Positions 1 through 10,776 of a stretch of DNA of 64,000 nucleotides are shown in pieces (within the stretch, counting starts at the first letter, position 1; every line of letters starts with the position of its first letter). This stretch comes from Deroplatys truncata (lineage: Eukaryota > Arthropoda > Insecta > Mantodea > Mantidae). The position numbers were made by a program, and so were the translations under genes. The notes beneath the pieces are model-generated. The model was not told where the DNA came from and made no database searches. It saw only the letters and a list, made by a program, of their open reading frames with translations. The DNA lies in assembly GCA_030765065.1 (NCBI GenBank), contig CM060978.1:114247692-114311691 (forward strand), written 5' to 3'.

Positions 1-517
1 AAGTATATGACATAAATTGTGTGTTTTAATGACATCTACATTTTTGTGTAGTCAAATTTTGTGTATCTCTTATAGTTTACGAATTATGCAAAAGTCATTC
101 AGAATGAAGAGGGCTTTTGGGAACATTCCCAAATATACATTTTGGGATATTATCTATATATATATATACATTTATTTGCCATAAAAATATCTTAAACATA
201 AAATCGTTAGAGCCATTTTTGAGAAAATCAAAAATTTTGAAAAATTTTCCATGTAAAGGGTAGTCTGGGATAGGGGATTTTCTGGAAAATACCTGTGTCA
301 TATCTTTGAAAGATACTGAATCTAAATACCAAGCTTGGTATTTATCCAACTTTTCGTTCTTGAGTTATGCTGTTCACAGACTGACAGACACACACATGTT
401 TCCAAAAATGCTTTATTTGGACTCAGGGCACCTCAAAACATCTATTTCCAGTGAAATCTTGGTATCAAATTTTTGGGTGGAATGCAATACTTCCCCTACT
501 AGTAGAGAAAGTAATAA
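1..517 (+). repeat. Multi-copy hairpin-ended repeat, copy a (cut by window edge)
   Basis: Copy of an interspersed repeat seen about eleven times in this window, recognisable by the phrases catgtaaagggtagtctggg, ccaagcttggtatttatcc and ttttgggtggaatgcaatac, and by an end reading gtagagaaagta. The left part lies outside the window. No coding capacity. Best complete copies are at 36568 and 61688. Confidence 0.8.
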
Positions 518-619
518 ATGTCATAATGAAACAAACTGCATAATTTAACAAAAGTATGTTTTTTACTTTCTGTGTCACCTGCTTATGGAGGTAACAGGAA
601 ATATTGTATTACATAAAAA

Positions 620-1310
620 AATTTGATGTTGAGATTTCACCAGAATACATGTTTGGAGGCCCCTGAATCCCAACAGAGCATTTTTAGAAAAAGGTCTGTA
701 TGTGACTGTGAACAGCATAACTCAAAAAAGAAATGTTCAGTGAATACCAAACTTGGTATTTAAGATCAGCAGTTTTCCTAGACGCGACACAAAGATTTTC
801 AAGAGTCATTCAGAATGACGAGAACTTCATAGGCTATTCTCAGACAATTCAGAATATACATATCATTTGTCATAAAAATATCTTAAACGTATACTATTTT
901 AATCAAAATCGTTAAAGCCATTTTTGAGAAATCAATTTTTTCCATGTAAAGAATAGTTTAGGGTTGGGGGAATTTTCTTGAAAATCTTTGTGTCCATCTT
1001 TGGAAGATGATCCTTGGAAGATGCTGAATTTAAATACTAAGTTTGGTATTTAATCAACACGCTCACAAGCACCCCCCCCCCCCACACATACAGTGTTTTT
1101 TGGGTTCAGAGGTCCTCAAAACATGTATTTCTGGTGATATTTTGGTATTAAACTTTTGGGTGGAATACAATACTTCCTCTACTTACTGTAAGTATGTAGT
1201 AGAGAAAGAAAAAATACTTTTTCTGGATTTAGGATGTATTTCTGGTGAAATCTCAATATTGTACTTTTGGTTGGAATCCAATACTATTGAGTATGTGGTA
1301 GAGAAAGTAA
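620..1310. repeat. Hairpin-ended repeat, mosaic copy b
   Basis: Rearranged copy of the same repeat. About 620-803 reads in minus orientation; from about 804 the sequence continues in plus orientation to gtagagaaagtaaa near 1310, with a partial duplication of the right end after about 1030. A run of C (about 1073-1083) interrupts it. It lies just upstream of an enkurin exon, within the preceding intron. Confidence 0.7.
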
Positions 1311-1377
1311 AAAGGGAAATACAAATATCTGTGTGTTCCTGCATGTACATCAAAACAAATATGTATTTATGTTACAG

Positions 1378-1518
1378 ACGTACGGAAAATTGCCAGACTA
1401 CATGAGTTTGAAGAAAAAACAGGAGCAAGAGCTTGAAAAGCAAGTCAAGGCAGAATTGCATAGGAAGAAACCTGAAGGTCGCTACATCACACAACCAGAG
1501 AGAAAGGCTCTTTTAGAA
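1378..1518 (+). CDS. ENKUR: Enkurin, penultimate coding exon
   Basis: This exon encodes 47 residues opening TYGKLPDYMSLKKKQEQELE and ending ERKALLE. It is preceded by a splice acceptor (gttacag, ending 1377) and followed by a canonical donor (gtaagt at 1519). The pattern (G-K-x-P-x-Y, then a charged helix, then an E-R-x-A-L-L helix) is the start of the C-terminal enkurin domain. Enkurin is known as a calmodulin-binding adaptor of sperm flagella and motile cilia and as a microtubule inner protein. The exon ends in phase 0 and joins in frame to the exon at 9476, which supplies the next expected residues (GLKHNW). The earlier exons lie to the left, outside the window. The open frame also runs upstream to an ATG at 1333 inside the intron, which I do not regard as a start. 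Confidence 0.85.
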
Positions 1519-2117
1519 GTAAGTTATTGCAGAACTATTCTGGGTTTTAGCTGGAAAGTTGGAATTACTGGTACTTACACAAAATGTTGGAATTTTTAGG
1601 TGAGTTCAGGGGTTCAAAGCCCCATATTACCCCCAGCTAACATTTATTAACCATCCACCAAAAATGGTCATATGCTCTCTCATATACAACAGTGATCAAA
1701 CTGTTTAGATGGGTGGCTAAATACATTCAAAATACTATGAGAGGTATCTAATGCTATTATTCATTTTCGAATAACATAATTGCATTTATTTTTCTTTCTC
1801 TTTGTTTTTTTCTTCAAAGTAATAGCAGATATTTTAAAATAGGACTTTCTTAAATATTAATAACATTTTGGTACCTTTATTCATATTCTCATACTAATGA
1901 AGTAATGATACAAGATTGTTTGGAAAGAAAAATTTCAGTCAGTACCTGTGTGTCTAAAAGCATGTATTTATTACTCAACAAAGTAACCAAGAATATCGTC
2001 AATGTCATATCCTCATTCTTGCACTCTCACACATGGTGCTATTTCATAAAAGACCAAATATATTAAAGTATGTGATGTTTTACTTGGCAAGGATTTTTAG
2101 AAAAAGAAAGATAGATT
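1519..2117. other. Enkurin intron, left part, no feature seen
   Basis: AT-rich intron sequence between the donor at 1519 and the transposase remnant. I see no coding pattern or repeat shared with the rest of the window. The whole intron runs from 1519 to 9475, and about three quarters of it is transposon-derived. Confidence 0.5.
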
Positions 2118-2973
2118 CACTCACCTTCTTCTTCATTTAGGAACTTGATGGCAATTGGGAAATCTCTTTCATATCGTCCATAGAGTCAGTGGTGAAATGG
2201 TCCTTGCAACAGTTGGTTTCCTCTTCATCTTCACTGTCAGAGTTGCCTGAGTTAATAACGAACCTGTCGAATGTCATCCACTAATCCACTCCATCCCCAA
2301 TAAAATTCTTTTTTCTTCATATGCTCACATGCCTGTTTCCAATTTTCAGTTATTACATTTGCAAGTGCTAAGTGAAGACTTTATATCTCTGGATTTCAAT
2401 GACAAACTGTGTTTGGCAATATAATGATTTATCTGGGCCCAGATGAGCTCAATATTGCATTGAACTGAAAATAATATTGTGGCTGACACGCTACAGTATG
2501 TCCGTGAAGCTTTGCAATTGTGTCTATTTCATACTTTTTACTCTTTACAAGTTCATATAAGACTGCTTTTGGATCAAATTCAATGTTTCGCTCTCATAAC
2601 CAGGTTTGCATCAGCAGTTTTTGAAAGAAAAGTTAGGTGCTTTGTTTAACGCTATCAAATCATATTTTGCATTATCCACAACTACAGTACTATTTGGGGG
2701 AATATTTGGTTGGAGTTTATTCATAAACCAATTTTTGAATCCAGCAGCATCAATTTTTTTATGGTTGTTCTTTATGGTCTTAGACTGAAAGAAGAGGAGG
2801 GCATTTGGAATGAATCCACCAGAAAATCCTGCATGCACTCCAATAAATCTGCTTAGTTTTCCTAAAGGCACCTTTAAAGGCAAGTCTCCATCACACATCC
2901 ACAACTTACTTCTTGTGTGATTTGCACTGATCCATGTTTCATCAAGGTAGACTATTAATCGTCCACTGGCCTT
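2118..2973 (-). pseudogene. DDE-superfamily transposase remnant (Tc1/mariner-IS630 related)
   Basis: Minus-strand reading shows a DDE endonuclease core. VYLDETW supplies the first catalytic Asp. It is followed by KVPLGK, a G-x-H-A-G-F-x-G-G-F-I-P-N-A-L-L segment, F-x-N-W-F, and VVVDNAKYD, which supplies the second Asp. Degraded blocks follow that match the His/Gly (GHTV), N-P-I-E and acidic C-terminal regions usual in this family. The clean frame covers about 97 codons (2904-2611); the rest needs frameshifts and contains stops. The N-terminal DNA-binding half is absent, because a SINE and then a LINE abut it on the right. It is dead and non-autonomous. Insertion of the SINE at 2974 within the D-E-T-W region shows the transposase was already present when the SINE arrived. 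Confidence 0.75.
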
Positions 2974-3270
2974 GTCGTCCTTTGTGGACTAGTGGTACTG
3001 TGCTAGCCTCTAGTTCCCAAGGTCGCGGGTCAAACCTGGCGAAGGGCGATGGATTTTTTGGGTGTAAAAATCCTTGGCATGGCTTCCTTCGGAAGGGAAG
3101 TAAAGCCGGTGGTCCCATGTCGTAGATTTACGGCACGTGAAAGAACCTCAAGCCTGATAAAGAGGCCTCTGAGCAAAATTACCAGTCTTTCACGCCCAAT
3201 ATGGAATGGGACACTAAGAACTATAGTAGTTAAAGAGCGTCCATAAATAAAACTCAATTTAAATATAATT
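2974..3270 (+). mobile_element. SINE-I (tRNA-derived), copy 1, with target-site duplication
   Basis: Same SINE as at 5413, 13480, 18577 and 21334. It has a tRNA-like head (degraded here, starting gtcctttgtgg), a body with ggcctctgagcaaaattacc and a tail ending ccataaataaaactcaattt. It is flanked by a 12-bp duplication, tccactggcctt, at 2962-2973 and 3271-3282, so this is a bona fide retrotransposition into the transposase remnant. Confidence 0.9.
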
Positions 3271-3282
3271 TCCACTGGCCTT

Positions 3283-4880
3283 TAATCCCCCCCCCCAGGA
3301 ACCGGTATGGAATTGGCACTCCTGGGGTCCCGAGCCACAATGGATTCCTCTAAGAGGTGAGAGGGCTTATGCCAAATGCCCAATCAACTTCAGTCCACAA
3401 GCGTGTTTGACCAACTACAAGTTATCTCCCTGAACACAGTTTGACGGAACACACGGCACGGGATGGAGGAGGGGAATCGCAAGGGGTGACTGGGCAATGT
3501 GTAACTCCCAGCCCCTGAGTATCAGTAGGACTGTGTTCGTATCGACTGATAAAGGTCAGTGCCAAGGAGGGGCCATTGCATGAGCCATTACACTCCTGAA
3601 GGTCATTGGGTCCCTCAATCTATGAATTGGAAGGTGAGATCCTAAGGTGAACAAGATCCAGGCCAGGACTCTCACCTAAGCTGTGGGGCGCCCAGGATGT
3701 GAGCATGCCATCAAGACATTTGTAATGGTGGAGGATATAATCGCCATGGATAATAAAAAAGATAAACTCTGAAAGCTGGTGGAAAAGAAGTAGTCGAGTG
3801 TAAGGTTCCTTGCTACTTCGTTATTAACAGAACAGAGGCAGGAAGAAAATTTACATTGGTGAACCCTTTTACAGTTTAAAAGGGTCTCGATAAAATTGCT
3901 GATCTTGTTAAGTCGTGTATTAGGGGTCGTAATGGCACGTTCCTGGTTGAAGCAAATTCAGCATCCCAGGCAGCGGTTATCTTGAAAGCAAATATGTTAG
4001 CTAGCTATCCGATACGAGCCGAGATGCACACGATCTTGAACTCCTCGCGCAGAGTAGTAAACACCCGTGCATTGGACGGTATGTCCAACGGGGAGATTCA
4101 ACAGAATCTGGAAGAACAAGGCGTAACATCCATATATTGGGTTCAGCAGAAACAAAGAGTCAACTACTGCCTACTTGTACCCTGTTCCGAACCTTTGATC
4201 GGGTAGACCTCAAAGGATTAAGGCAGTATATGAAGCCATTGAAGTTAGGCCATATATCCGCAGCCTGCTGAGAGGTTATAAGTGCCAGCGCTTTGGTCAC
4301 ACAAGAGATTTCTGTAACGGTGAAGCTACCTGCATTAACTGTGGAGAATTCTCACACAAGGGGGCATGTAAATCAGCTCCAGCTGCGTTAACTGCAGTGG
4401 TGAAGATGACTTCTCGGAAACTCCTGCGCATCGCCAACCCTCTATCCGGTAGGTACCTATAACTCAGTTGCGGCTAAACCGGTACCGAGTCGGGAAATCG
4501 CAACTCAAACCAGCGATATTAACGGAGCCACAATTTCAGAAAAGTGATCGTAGCCAGATCACTTCCAAAGCCCACGAAATCAACATCTGCCAAGTCTGTT
4601 ACTGACAAGATGCCTTCAGTAAAGTCACCATCAAGACCATCGACCTCAAACAATAAGACTAGCAAGCCCGAAACTTATAATGCACCAAAAATAAAGTTCA
4701 AGACCAGCTATAATAGAACCGACTTCCTAAAAGAAAATGGTAAGCCTTTACCCAGAGCATCTAAAGGCAAGAAAAGCCCGCGAGCATCTCCTCGGAGATC
4801 CTCTTCTGGGAAAGGACTCAAATCGGCTGTCTACATCTTCGCTGATCTCCACTTCCAGTCGCTTCGAGAACCTTGAACCG
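3283..4880 (+). pseudogene. Jockey-like LINE, 5' leader and ORF1 (gag-like)
   Basis: The left end is a GC-richer leader (from about 3295) without coding pattern. From about 3770 three frames in turn give a gag-like protein: a block around YFVINRTEAGRKFTLVNPF, then NGTFLVEANSASQAAVILK, then RALDGMSNGEIQQNLEEQGV. These resemble the nucleic-acid-binding part of Jockey-clade ORF1. Around 4260-4370 there are CCHC knuckle remnants (YKCQRFGHTRDFC and CINCGEFSHKGAC). The first has lost its leading Cys. A Lys/Ser/Pro-rich tail follows at 4544-4876. Stops and frameshifts show it is not functional. ORF1 binds LINE RNA in living elements. Confidence 0.75.
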
Positions 4881-5040
4881 AAGTTTTTAATTGGAAAAGG
4901 GTCCTCTCCCGTGGAAGAGATGGAGCAGGAGGATTCTGCCCGCACTGCCAGAAAAAGCGGCAGGATCCTTCCTTTGTTAAAGGCGATAACCCGACACCGA
5001 AAAAGGGCAAATCGATTCGACCACCGTCCTCAATATAGTG

Positions 5041-5830
5041 GACTCTTAGGATTGAGAACTTTTACCATTATGAATATTATTGCTATCCTACAATATAAAA
5101 TACCTGGAATTAGAACACATCGACCAGAGCTTGAATTTTTACTCAACAAGAACAACTCTTTGGTCGTATGTTTACAAGAGACTAAGCTCCGTCCGCAAGA
5201 TAGCTTTCAAATCAGGTGGTATAATCTTACACCCGAAGAGGGCATTCCTGCGCACGGGGGCACCATGATAATCATCAGAAATGACATATTTGTGGAATCT
5301 GTGTCCATACAGTCTGACATCGTCAGTGGCTGTAAGGATTAAATTGCCATCCATCCGATTTACCATTATTAACATTTATCTGCCTCCATCTGCTGATTTC
5401 TCGTTCACTGATGTCCTCCGTAGTGTAGTGGTTACCATGCTAACCTCTAGTTCCCGAGGTCGCGGGTTCAAACCCGGCGGAGGGCGATGGATTTTTTTTC
5501 GGGCGTAAAAATCCTTACCATGGCTTCCTTCGGAAGGGAAGTAAAGCCAGATTTACGCACGTAAAAGAACCTCAAGCCTGATAAAGAGGCCTCTGAGCAA
5601 AATTACCGGTCTTTCACTCCCAATGTAGAATGGGACGCTAAGAACCACAGCAGTTAAAGAGCGTCCATACATAAAACTCAGTTTAATTTTCGCTCATTGA
5701 TTTAGAAGATCCAGTTTCCCAGTTGACAATGCCTTTTCTGTTGGTGGGAGACGTTAATGCCTATCACCCTCTTTGGGCCTCACCTAGCTTGTGCGAGAGG
5801 TTTTGGACAATTATAACTTAGCTGTTCTGA
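5041..5830 (+). pseudogene. Jockey-like LINE, ORF2 endonuclease domain, split by a SINE
   Basis: An apurinic/apyrimidinic-type endonuclease, the domain that nicks target DNA for LINE insertion. It begins around 5071 (MNIIAILQYKIPGIRTHR). Recognisable blocks are LVVCLQETKL (catalytic Glu), PAHGGTMIIIRND, INIYLPPSADFSFTD, and after the SINE a block reading FLLVGDVNAYHPLWASP (the GD-x-N metal/catalytic motif). The SINE at 5413-5689 separates the Asp of SFTD from the downstream half. One frameshift falls near 5340. Beyond about 5830 the frame decays further. Confidence 0.85.
5413..5689 (+). mobile_element. SINE-I, copy 2, best preserved head
   Basis: A 277-bp element with a clear tRNA-like head. 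The pol III A box TAGTGTAGTGG lies at 5421-5431 and the B box GGTTCAAACCC at 5465-5475, and the head starts gtcctccg and closes cggaggg as a pseudo-acceptor stem. The body contains ggaagggaagtaaagcc and gaggcctctgagcaaaat. Target duplication is tcgttcactgat (5401-5412) against tcgctcattgat (5690-5701), two mismatches. It disrupts the LINE endonuclease. Confidence 0.92.
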
Positions 5831-6590
5831 ACACCGGAGATTCTACTTTTTTCAGACTCATTTGATACTTTTTCACACCTTGATATAGCAGTTTGTTCAC
5901 TACATTTAGCAGTTTCCTTACAATGAAATGTCATCTCTGATTTACATTCTAGTGACCACTTTCCAGTATTATTAGTCTCTTAACACCAGGTATATGTTTC
6001 AAACGCTTACTATGGCGCTTAGACCATGCCAACTGGAAACTTTACTCCGAGTTGGCTGTGTTTAATTACGATGAGCACGACTCTGTGAATATTTTGGTCG
6101 AAATCTCACAGAAATGGTTCTTTCTGCTGCTGAGCAAGCTATTCCTCGGTCAACTGCCCAACCCCATTTATTTCCAGTCCCTCATTGGACGGAAAGATGC
6201 CGAAATGCCCTTTGTGCTCGCAGGCGTGCTCTTAGGGTTTTCCAGCGTCACCCTACGCTGGATAACCTAATCAAATACAAGAAAATGCATGCCAAGTCTA
6301 GACATGTATAAAGGATAGCAAAAAGACACCACAGTGCAAGTTTGTAGTTTCATTTAATCGACATACACCTTCCTCTGTCATTTGGAATAAGTTAAGGCGT
6401 GTGGCCGGAAAATCGACCAACATGCCAATAGCTGGTTTTGAAATAGCTGCAGGAGCTGTTGTTGATACATTAGGCGTGGCTAACACATTTGGCCGTGCTT
6501 TCGTTCAAGTGTCTAGCTCAGATAGCTATTCGCCCTAGCTCCTTTCTGTTAAGACTCAGGTAGAATCTCAAGGTTTCTGGTTTCGTTCAG
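5831..6590 (+). pseudogene. Jockey-like LINE, ORF2 linker between endonuclease and RT
   Basis: Degenerate coding sequence continuing ORF2. Fragments such as HWTERCRNALCARRRA (around 6180-6240), LIKYKKMHAKSRHV (6270-6311) and a purine-rich stretch reading like F-N-R-H-T-P-S-S-V-I-W (6350-6390) fit the linker that follows the endonuclease in Jockey-clade elements. Several frameshifts are needed. No other feature is seen. Confidence 0.55.
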
Positions 6591-7564
6591 GAAATCTTGA
6601 AGATTACAATCGCCTTTTCACCATGGCGGAGCTAGAACACGTTCTTCCATCTTCACGACTATCAGCACCAGCACCAGATCGTATCCACGTTCAAATGTTA
6701 CAACAGCTCTCTCCTGAAGGTAAGGCTTTCCTACTCGAGGTCTATAATCATGTTTGGGTTGAAGCCACTTTTTCAGAAAAGTGGTGATAGGCCACTGTCA
6801 TACCCATTTTGAAAGCTGGAAAGGACCGCCATCTTTCGTCTAGGTACTGTTCTATTTACCTCATCAGTTGCGTTTGCAAGGTGATGGAACGCATGATCAA
6901 TGAACGGTTGGTATGATGGTTGGACCAGCGCCCAGTGTGGTTTTCGAAGACACCGTTCGACAATGGGCCACCTTGCGTCATTATCAACACAGATCATGAA
7001 TTGTCAAACCGTTGCGATATTTTTTGACCTTGAGAAAGCTTATGATACGTGTTGGCGAGCAGGGACACTACGTTCTCTACACACCTGGACGCTTACCACT
7101 GTTCATTCAGGAGTTTATGAATGGCCGCGTTTTCCGAGTAAGGGTTGGCTCGGTTTCTTCGAACCTTTTTGTTCAGAAGAACGGAGTACCTCAGGGATCG
7201 GTACTAAGCGTTACACTGTTTGTTATAGCAATTAATTCTATCTAGAAATGCGTTCCTCCAGGGGTATCGTCATTCTTATTCATAGACGACTTTGCCGACA
7301 CCCCTACTTCTCAGCGTACGCCGTTTTTGGAACGCCGTATGCAGCAATGTTTAGATAAACTTCGAGAATGGAATTCTAAAAACGGTTTTCGTTTACCAAC
7401 TGAGAAGTCAATCTGCGTGAACTTATGGCGCCGTAGAAGACGATTATCACCTTCGCTCCGATTCGGTTCAGATTTACTTCCATTCGCAGATAAGACGAGA
7501 TTCCTGGGGTTGACCTTTGATAGGAAACTTAGCTTGTCATCACATAGTGCAGTTGAAAGTGCGA
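6591..7564 (+). pseudogene. Jockey-like LINE, ORF2 reverse transcriptase domain
   Basis: Reverse transcriptase of a non-LTR element, decayed. Blocks in order: PVILKAGKDRHLSS-like sequence (about 6800-6845), SAQCGFRRHRST (6925-6960), FFDLEKAYDT (domain A, catalytic Asp, about 7018), FVQKNGVPQGSVLS (domain B, about 7165-7210), FIDDF (domain C box, in place of the usual FADD, about 7280), and TRFLGLTFDRKL (7495-7530). At least four frameshifts. The element is cut at 7565 by an LTR of a Gypsy element, and no continuation is visible beyond it. The catalytic box change and the frameshifts mean it is not active. Confidence 0.85.
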
Positions 7565-8139
7565 TGTAACCATTCTCTGAATATTTTGACTTTGTCCAGT
7601 TTTATTTTTAACAGTCACTCTTCATTGTTTTTATTTCACTGTTTTGTTTTCATCCAGTTGAACTTCATTGGTAGTTCACTTCGTTCACAGTATCACTTCA
7701 TTCAGGTGAACTAGTTCGATTCTCCGTCTTTTCATTTCCTTCACGCCGAACGGCTCGCTTCACTCGGGAGTCGAAAAAAAGAACTCCACAATCCGTTGGT
7801 CCGCAGTAGCACTGGCTGCACGTCACAACAGCACCAATTCGCTCGGAGAATCGCTCTTTATGTTGCACCAGAGACGCACTCGCTAACTTGCTCGTTCACT
7901 GGCTAACTCAAGAACTGTTGAGAATCGCGAGAACACTGGCTTATGTAGTCAGTGGAATCTTTCCATAGGTCCTCGAACGTGCTATAACTATTTAGACACA
8001 CTTTCTGGGGGAGAGGGAGAAGAATCCAGAAGGTTCTAGTTATCTTCCAATAGTACCCCTGGAGAGGCAATTATCTTGTTTACTCGAACCGCCCGGCGCA
8101 GACCTCCCGATAACTTTGGATCATAGCCGCTGCGTCACA
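7565..8139 (-). mobile_element. LTR of a Gypsy-type retrotransposon (minus orientation)
   Basis: A 575-bp segment with ends TG...CA (tgtaac at 7565, gcgtcaca ending 8139), directly downstream, on the minus strand, of a polypurine tract and Gypsy integrase coding sequence. That is where a 3' LTR belongs. No partner 5' LTR is in the window, so this element is truncated on its 5' side. Boundaries rest on TG/CA ends plus the polypurine tract and have not been checked by comparison with a second LTR. Confidence 0.6.
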
Positions 8140-8157
8140 CATCTCCCTCCTATGGAG
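8140..8157 (-). other. Polypurine tract of the Gypsy element
   Basis: Minus strand reads cataggagggagatgtg immediately before the LTR start, a purine-rich run of the kind that primes plus-strand DNA synthesis in LTR elements. Confidence 0.55.
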
Positions 8158-8797
8158 CAAGCCGATAAAGATGGACCACCATCAACTTTCCTCGAGTTTG
8201 CCGCCGAATGCGGTATAACACATCGCTGATGGAGATGATGACCTTATACAGGCCGTCCCTGGAACGTTGCAGCTTCGGCGACTTCCCTTTAGACTCGTTG
8301 GACGGTAGAGCCATACGAGGTCATCCTCCTGGAGTCCGGCAATGTTCGCCAGACGGTCATAGCGCACTTTCATTTGGTCACTTGCCAGCTTCAGGTGCTC
8401 CCTGGCTAGACGGTGGATGTCCTCCAGCTTATCTATTAACGTTCCGACACAATTCGTTGCGGGTTGGCCATCATCAGTGGGTGTGCCAAACAACAGATCA
8501 TAAGATAGCCATAGCTCCCGCTCGAATATCATGTTGTCAATACTAATGGACTCGTGTACTCATGCTTGGTAGGCCAGGAGGAATAATGTGCACATCCCAA
8601 TCTCGCTGATGGCTGAATATCACTTTCCAGAGGTGCTCCTCGATTGTCTTAATATAATGCTCCATCATTCTGTCCAACTGTGGATGAAGGGGTGTGGTAT
8701 GGGTCTTATGGATCTCGAGACACTGGAAAAGCTCTTGCATAAGATTATGTTCAAAATTTGTCCCCTGGTCACTGTGGAGCTCCCACTCATCTTTCTG
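8158..8797 (-). pseudogene. Gypsy-type pol remnant: integrase C-terminal half
   Basis: Minus-strand translation gives HSDQGTNFE (second catalytic Asp of the DD35E integrase core), then LEIHKTHTTPLHPQLDRMMEH (the H-P-Q-x-D-G-x-V-E-R motif with its catalytic Glu retained), HQRDWDVHI, and after a frameshift MIFERELWLSYDLLFG, MKVRYDRLAN and DDLVWLYRP (the GPY/F-type chromatin-side module). These are typical of Ty3/Gypsy integrases. Reverse transcriptase, RNase H and gag are missing: homology stops near 8797. At least two frameshifts. In a living element this enzyme inserts the cDNA into the host genome. Confidence 0.85.
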
Positions 8798-9475
8798 TTT
8801 GTTTCATCCAATTTGAATTATATGTAAGCAAAGTTATAAGACATTTTATAATTTACACTATTCTGTTCAATGAGTTTATGTTTTAAAAATACATATGATC
8901 AATATAACCATATTAAATTTAAATATGAATACAGATCTTGTATTTAATAGTGACCACAGATCAGAAGAGCATTAAGTCCATTATTTAAAACAAAAATCCA
9001 GATAATGCATTCAAACTATATTTTTAATTACACAAATACGCTTTAAGACATTACTTTATAGAAAAATAAATTAACAATCTATATTTATGTAGTTTTCTTG
9101 CATCTGTATTGTTTTTTCCTTCTCCTGAAAAGTTGCAGAAATTGACTTAATGCCTTTCCACTCCGATTGATTCAATTATTCTCATATAATTTGAATTAAA
9201 CCAAATAAAACACATTGTCGATGCTTATCACACATCTTTAAAAAAGGCGATTATATATAAAGACCATCAAAGTATAAAACCGTTTATTTTCTTTCGTTCC
9301 TTCTGCTTACAGGTAAGACAACAGTTACCCTGTGATATTTAATTATTTAAACAAATCTCACAGCTAATGATTTCATTTATTCTTTTTTGCACATGTAAGA
9401 CCTGAATCTATGATCTGCTGTAGAGCTTCTGCATTTTAATATTCCTTTTGTTTGAAAACATGATTTTTGTTTCAG
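8798..9475. other. Enkurin intron, right part
   Basis: AT-rich sequence with no coding pattern. It ends in a good splice acceptor (tttttgtttcag, ending 9475). Confidence 0.6.
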
Positions 9476-9688
9476 GGATTAAAACATAACTGGGCTGAAG
9501 TGCAAAAACAATACTTACTTCTGCCAATAATTATTGACACTGTTCCTAAGAAGATGCGCAAGCTCAAGCTTGAAAAGCAACTGATGGATTTAGAAAAAGA
9601 TATTAAAACCATTGAAGAACACCCACACATCTTTGTTACTGATGCAGATGTTCCAGAATTCACCTATGAACCAGAAAATGAAGAGTGA
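9476..9688 (+). CDS. ENKUR: Enkurin, last coding exon
   Basis: Seventy codons plus TGA stop (9686-9688). It reads GLKHNWAEVQKQYLLLP, then IDTVPKKMRKLKLEKQLMDL, then EKDIKTIEEH. This is the characteristic end of the enkurin domain: GLKxNW, the I-D-(S/T)-(I/V)-P-K-K-x-(K/R) motif thought to contact microtubule/axonemal partners, and the closing coiled helix. A 16-residue acidic tail (ending EPENEE) extends past the usual end seen in vertebrate enkurin. The exon starts in phase 0 after tttcag and joins E1518 to G9476. Evidence comes from sequence pattern and exon phase. I am confident of the family, less so of the exact length of the mature protein because the 5' exons are out of view. Confidence 0.9.
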   Translation, partial: GLKHNWAEVQKQYLLLPIIIDTVPKKMRKLKLEKQLMDLEKDIKTIEEHPHIFVTDADVPEFTYEPENEE

Positions 9689-10130
9689 AATAAGCATTCA
9701 GATTCATCTATGTATATATTTTTGTTTTGTTTTTGCTACTATGGTTTCTTTCACAGTTAAATATTTATATCCCTATTTCTACAAGTGAAATACACTGAGT
9801 ACAACAAATACAAGTGTACACTTATTTTTAAAAAATAGACTTGAAACTAAAAGGCATCCTGCAAGCTTTTTACAAGAAACAAACGTTAGTATGTAATGAA
9901 ATGAAATTGTGGAAGTGATGATTTGTCTGTTTGGTTATATCTGATGTATCTGCCTTGTTCCTTCCATCTGTTACATTTTGTTTTTCCTACACATACTTAC
10001 TTGCAATTTGCACAATTTACCATGTAAATACCTTATTTCTGTTCCTCTACAGTTTTGTTCTTTAATGGGGATGAAAACAGATTTCTATATTTGTTCTGGG
10101 AAGCTACACATATATTACATTCCTTGAAAT
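9689..10130 (+). other. Putative enkurin 3' UTR and flank
   Basis: AT-rich sequence after the enkurin stop. No coding pattern. I cannot place the polyadenylation site with confidence; an AATAAA at 10445-10450 lies in what looks like retroelement-derived sequence. Confidence 0.4.
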
Positions 10131-10730
10131 TTTTTTGGGTCTATCATTTAATCAAGGGTGGAAGGTGAATTTCTTGTGTTATCATTGTGGCATTGTATGT
10201 TGAGATGTGGAAGTATCTCTTATGGTCCTTTGACTCTTGAATTTTGATATAATTTATCAGCTAGGTTGAGATTAAAGACATTAAGGGTGTCTATGTGACA
10301 GATCTGGTGGTATTTTTCTTCATATTCTTCTTTACTTAGAGAAAAGTTGCGGAGTCAATATGCTAGAGCTAGACTATCAAAGACGGAATGTTGATGGAAT
10401 TCTGGATTGAAACTTGCTATACCTTTCTATATGTGATGGTTTGTAATAAATAGCAAATGTTAATCCACTCTGTTTTTTGATGATTTTCAAATCCAGGAAA
10501 GGTAAGTCAATCTTACTGTTTCTGAGGTAAACTGTATATTTTAGAAGTTGAGAAGTTTTACAACATTCTTGATGAGTTTATATGGCTAAAACATCATAAA
10601 AATATACCACATTTGAAGAGCCATGGGAAGGGATTTGTAATATGCACTTGCCTTTTAGCATCAAACTTGATTTAATGTGATTATAGAAATTTGAAATGCA
10701 ATATAAGGTTGATTTATTGTCCCAGGAATT
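10131..10730 (-). pseudogene. Possible Penelope-like element fragment
   Basis: Minus-strand pieces around 10510-10400 read DLKIIKKQSGLTFAIYYKP and around 10350-10225 LSKEEYEEKYHQICHIDTLN. The F-L-D-L-x-I-x-x-x-x-x-x-L-x-F-x-I-Y-x-K-P shape is the part of Penelope-like reverse transcriptases that follows the palm. Frames are broken and the catalytic core is not visible. Assignment is by pattern only. Confidence 0.35.
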
Positions 10731-10776
10731 TCACTTAAAAACAACATTTTTGTATCTTGTAGCACTGTGTTATAAT

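Noticed and set aside
5413..5490. Functional tRNA gene (also at 23600-23677, 36230-36300, 47370-47437)
   Set aside because: Heads have pol III boxes, but the anticodon arm does not fold well, and each continues into a SINE body with target duplications.
7565..8797. Complete Gypsy element
   Set aside because: Only the integrase end, polypurine tract and one LTR are present; nothing recognisable lies upstream of 8797.
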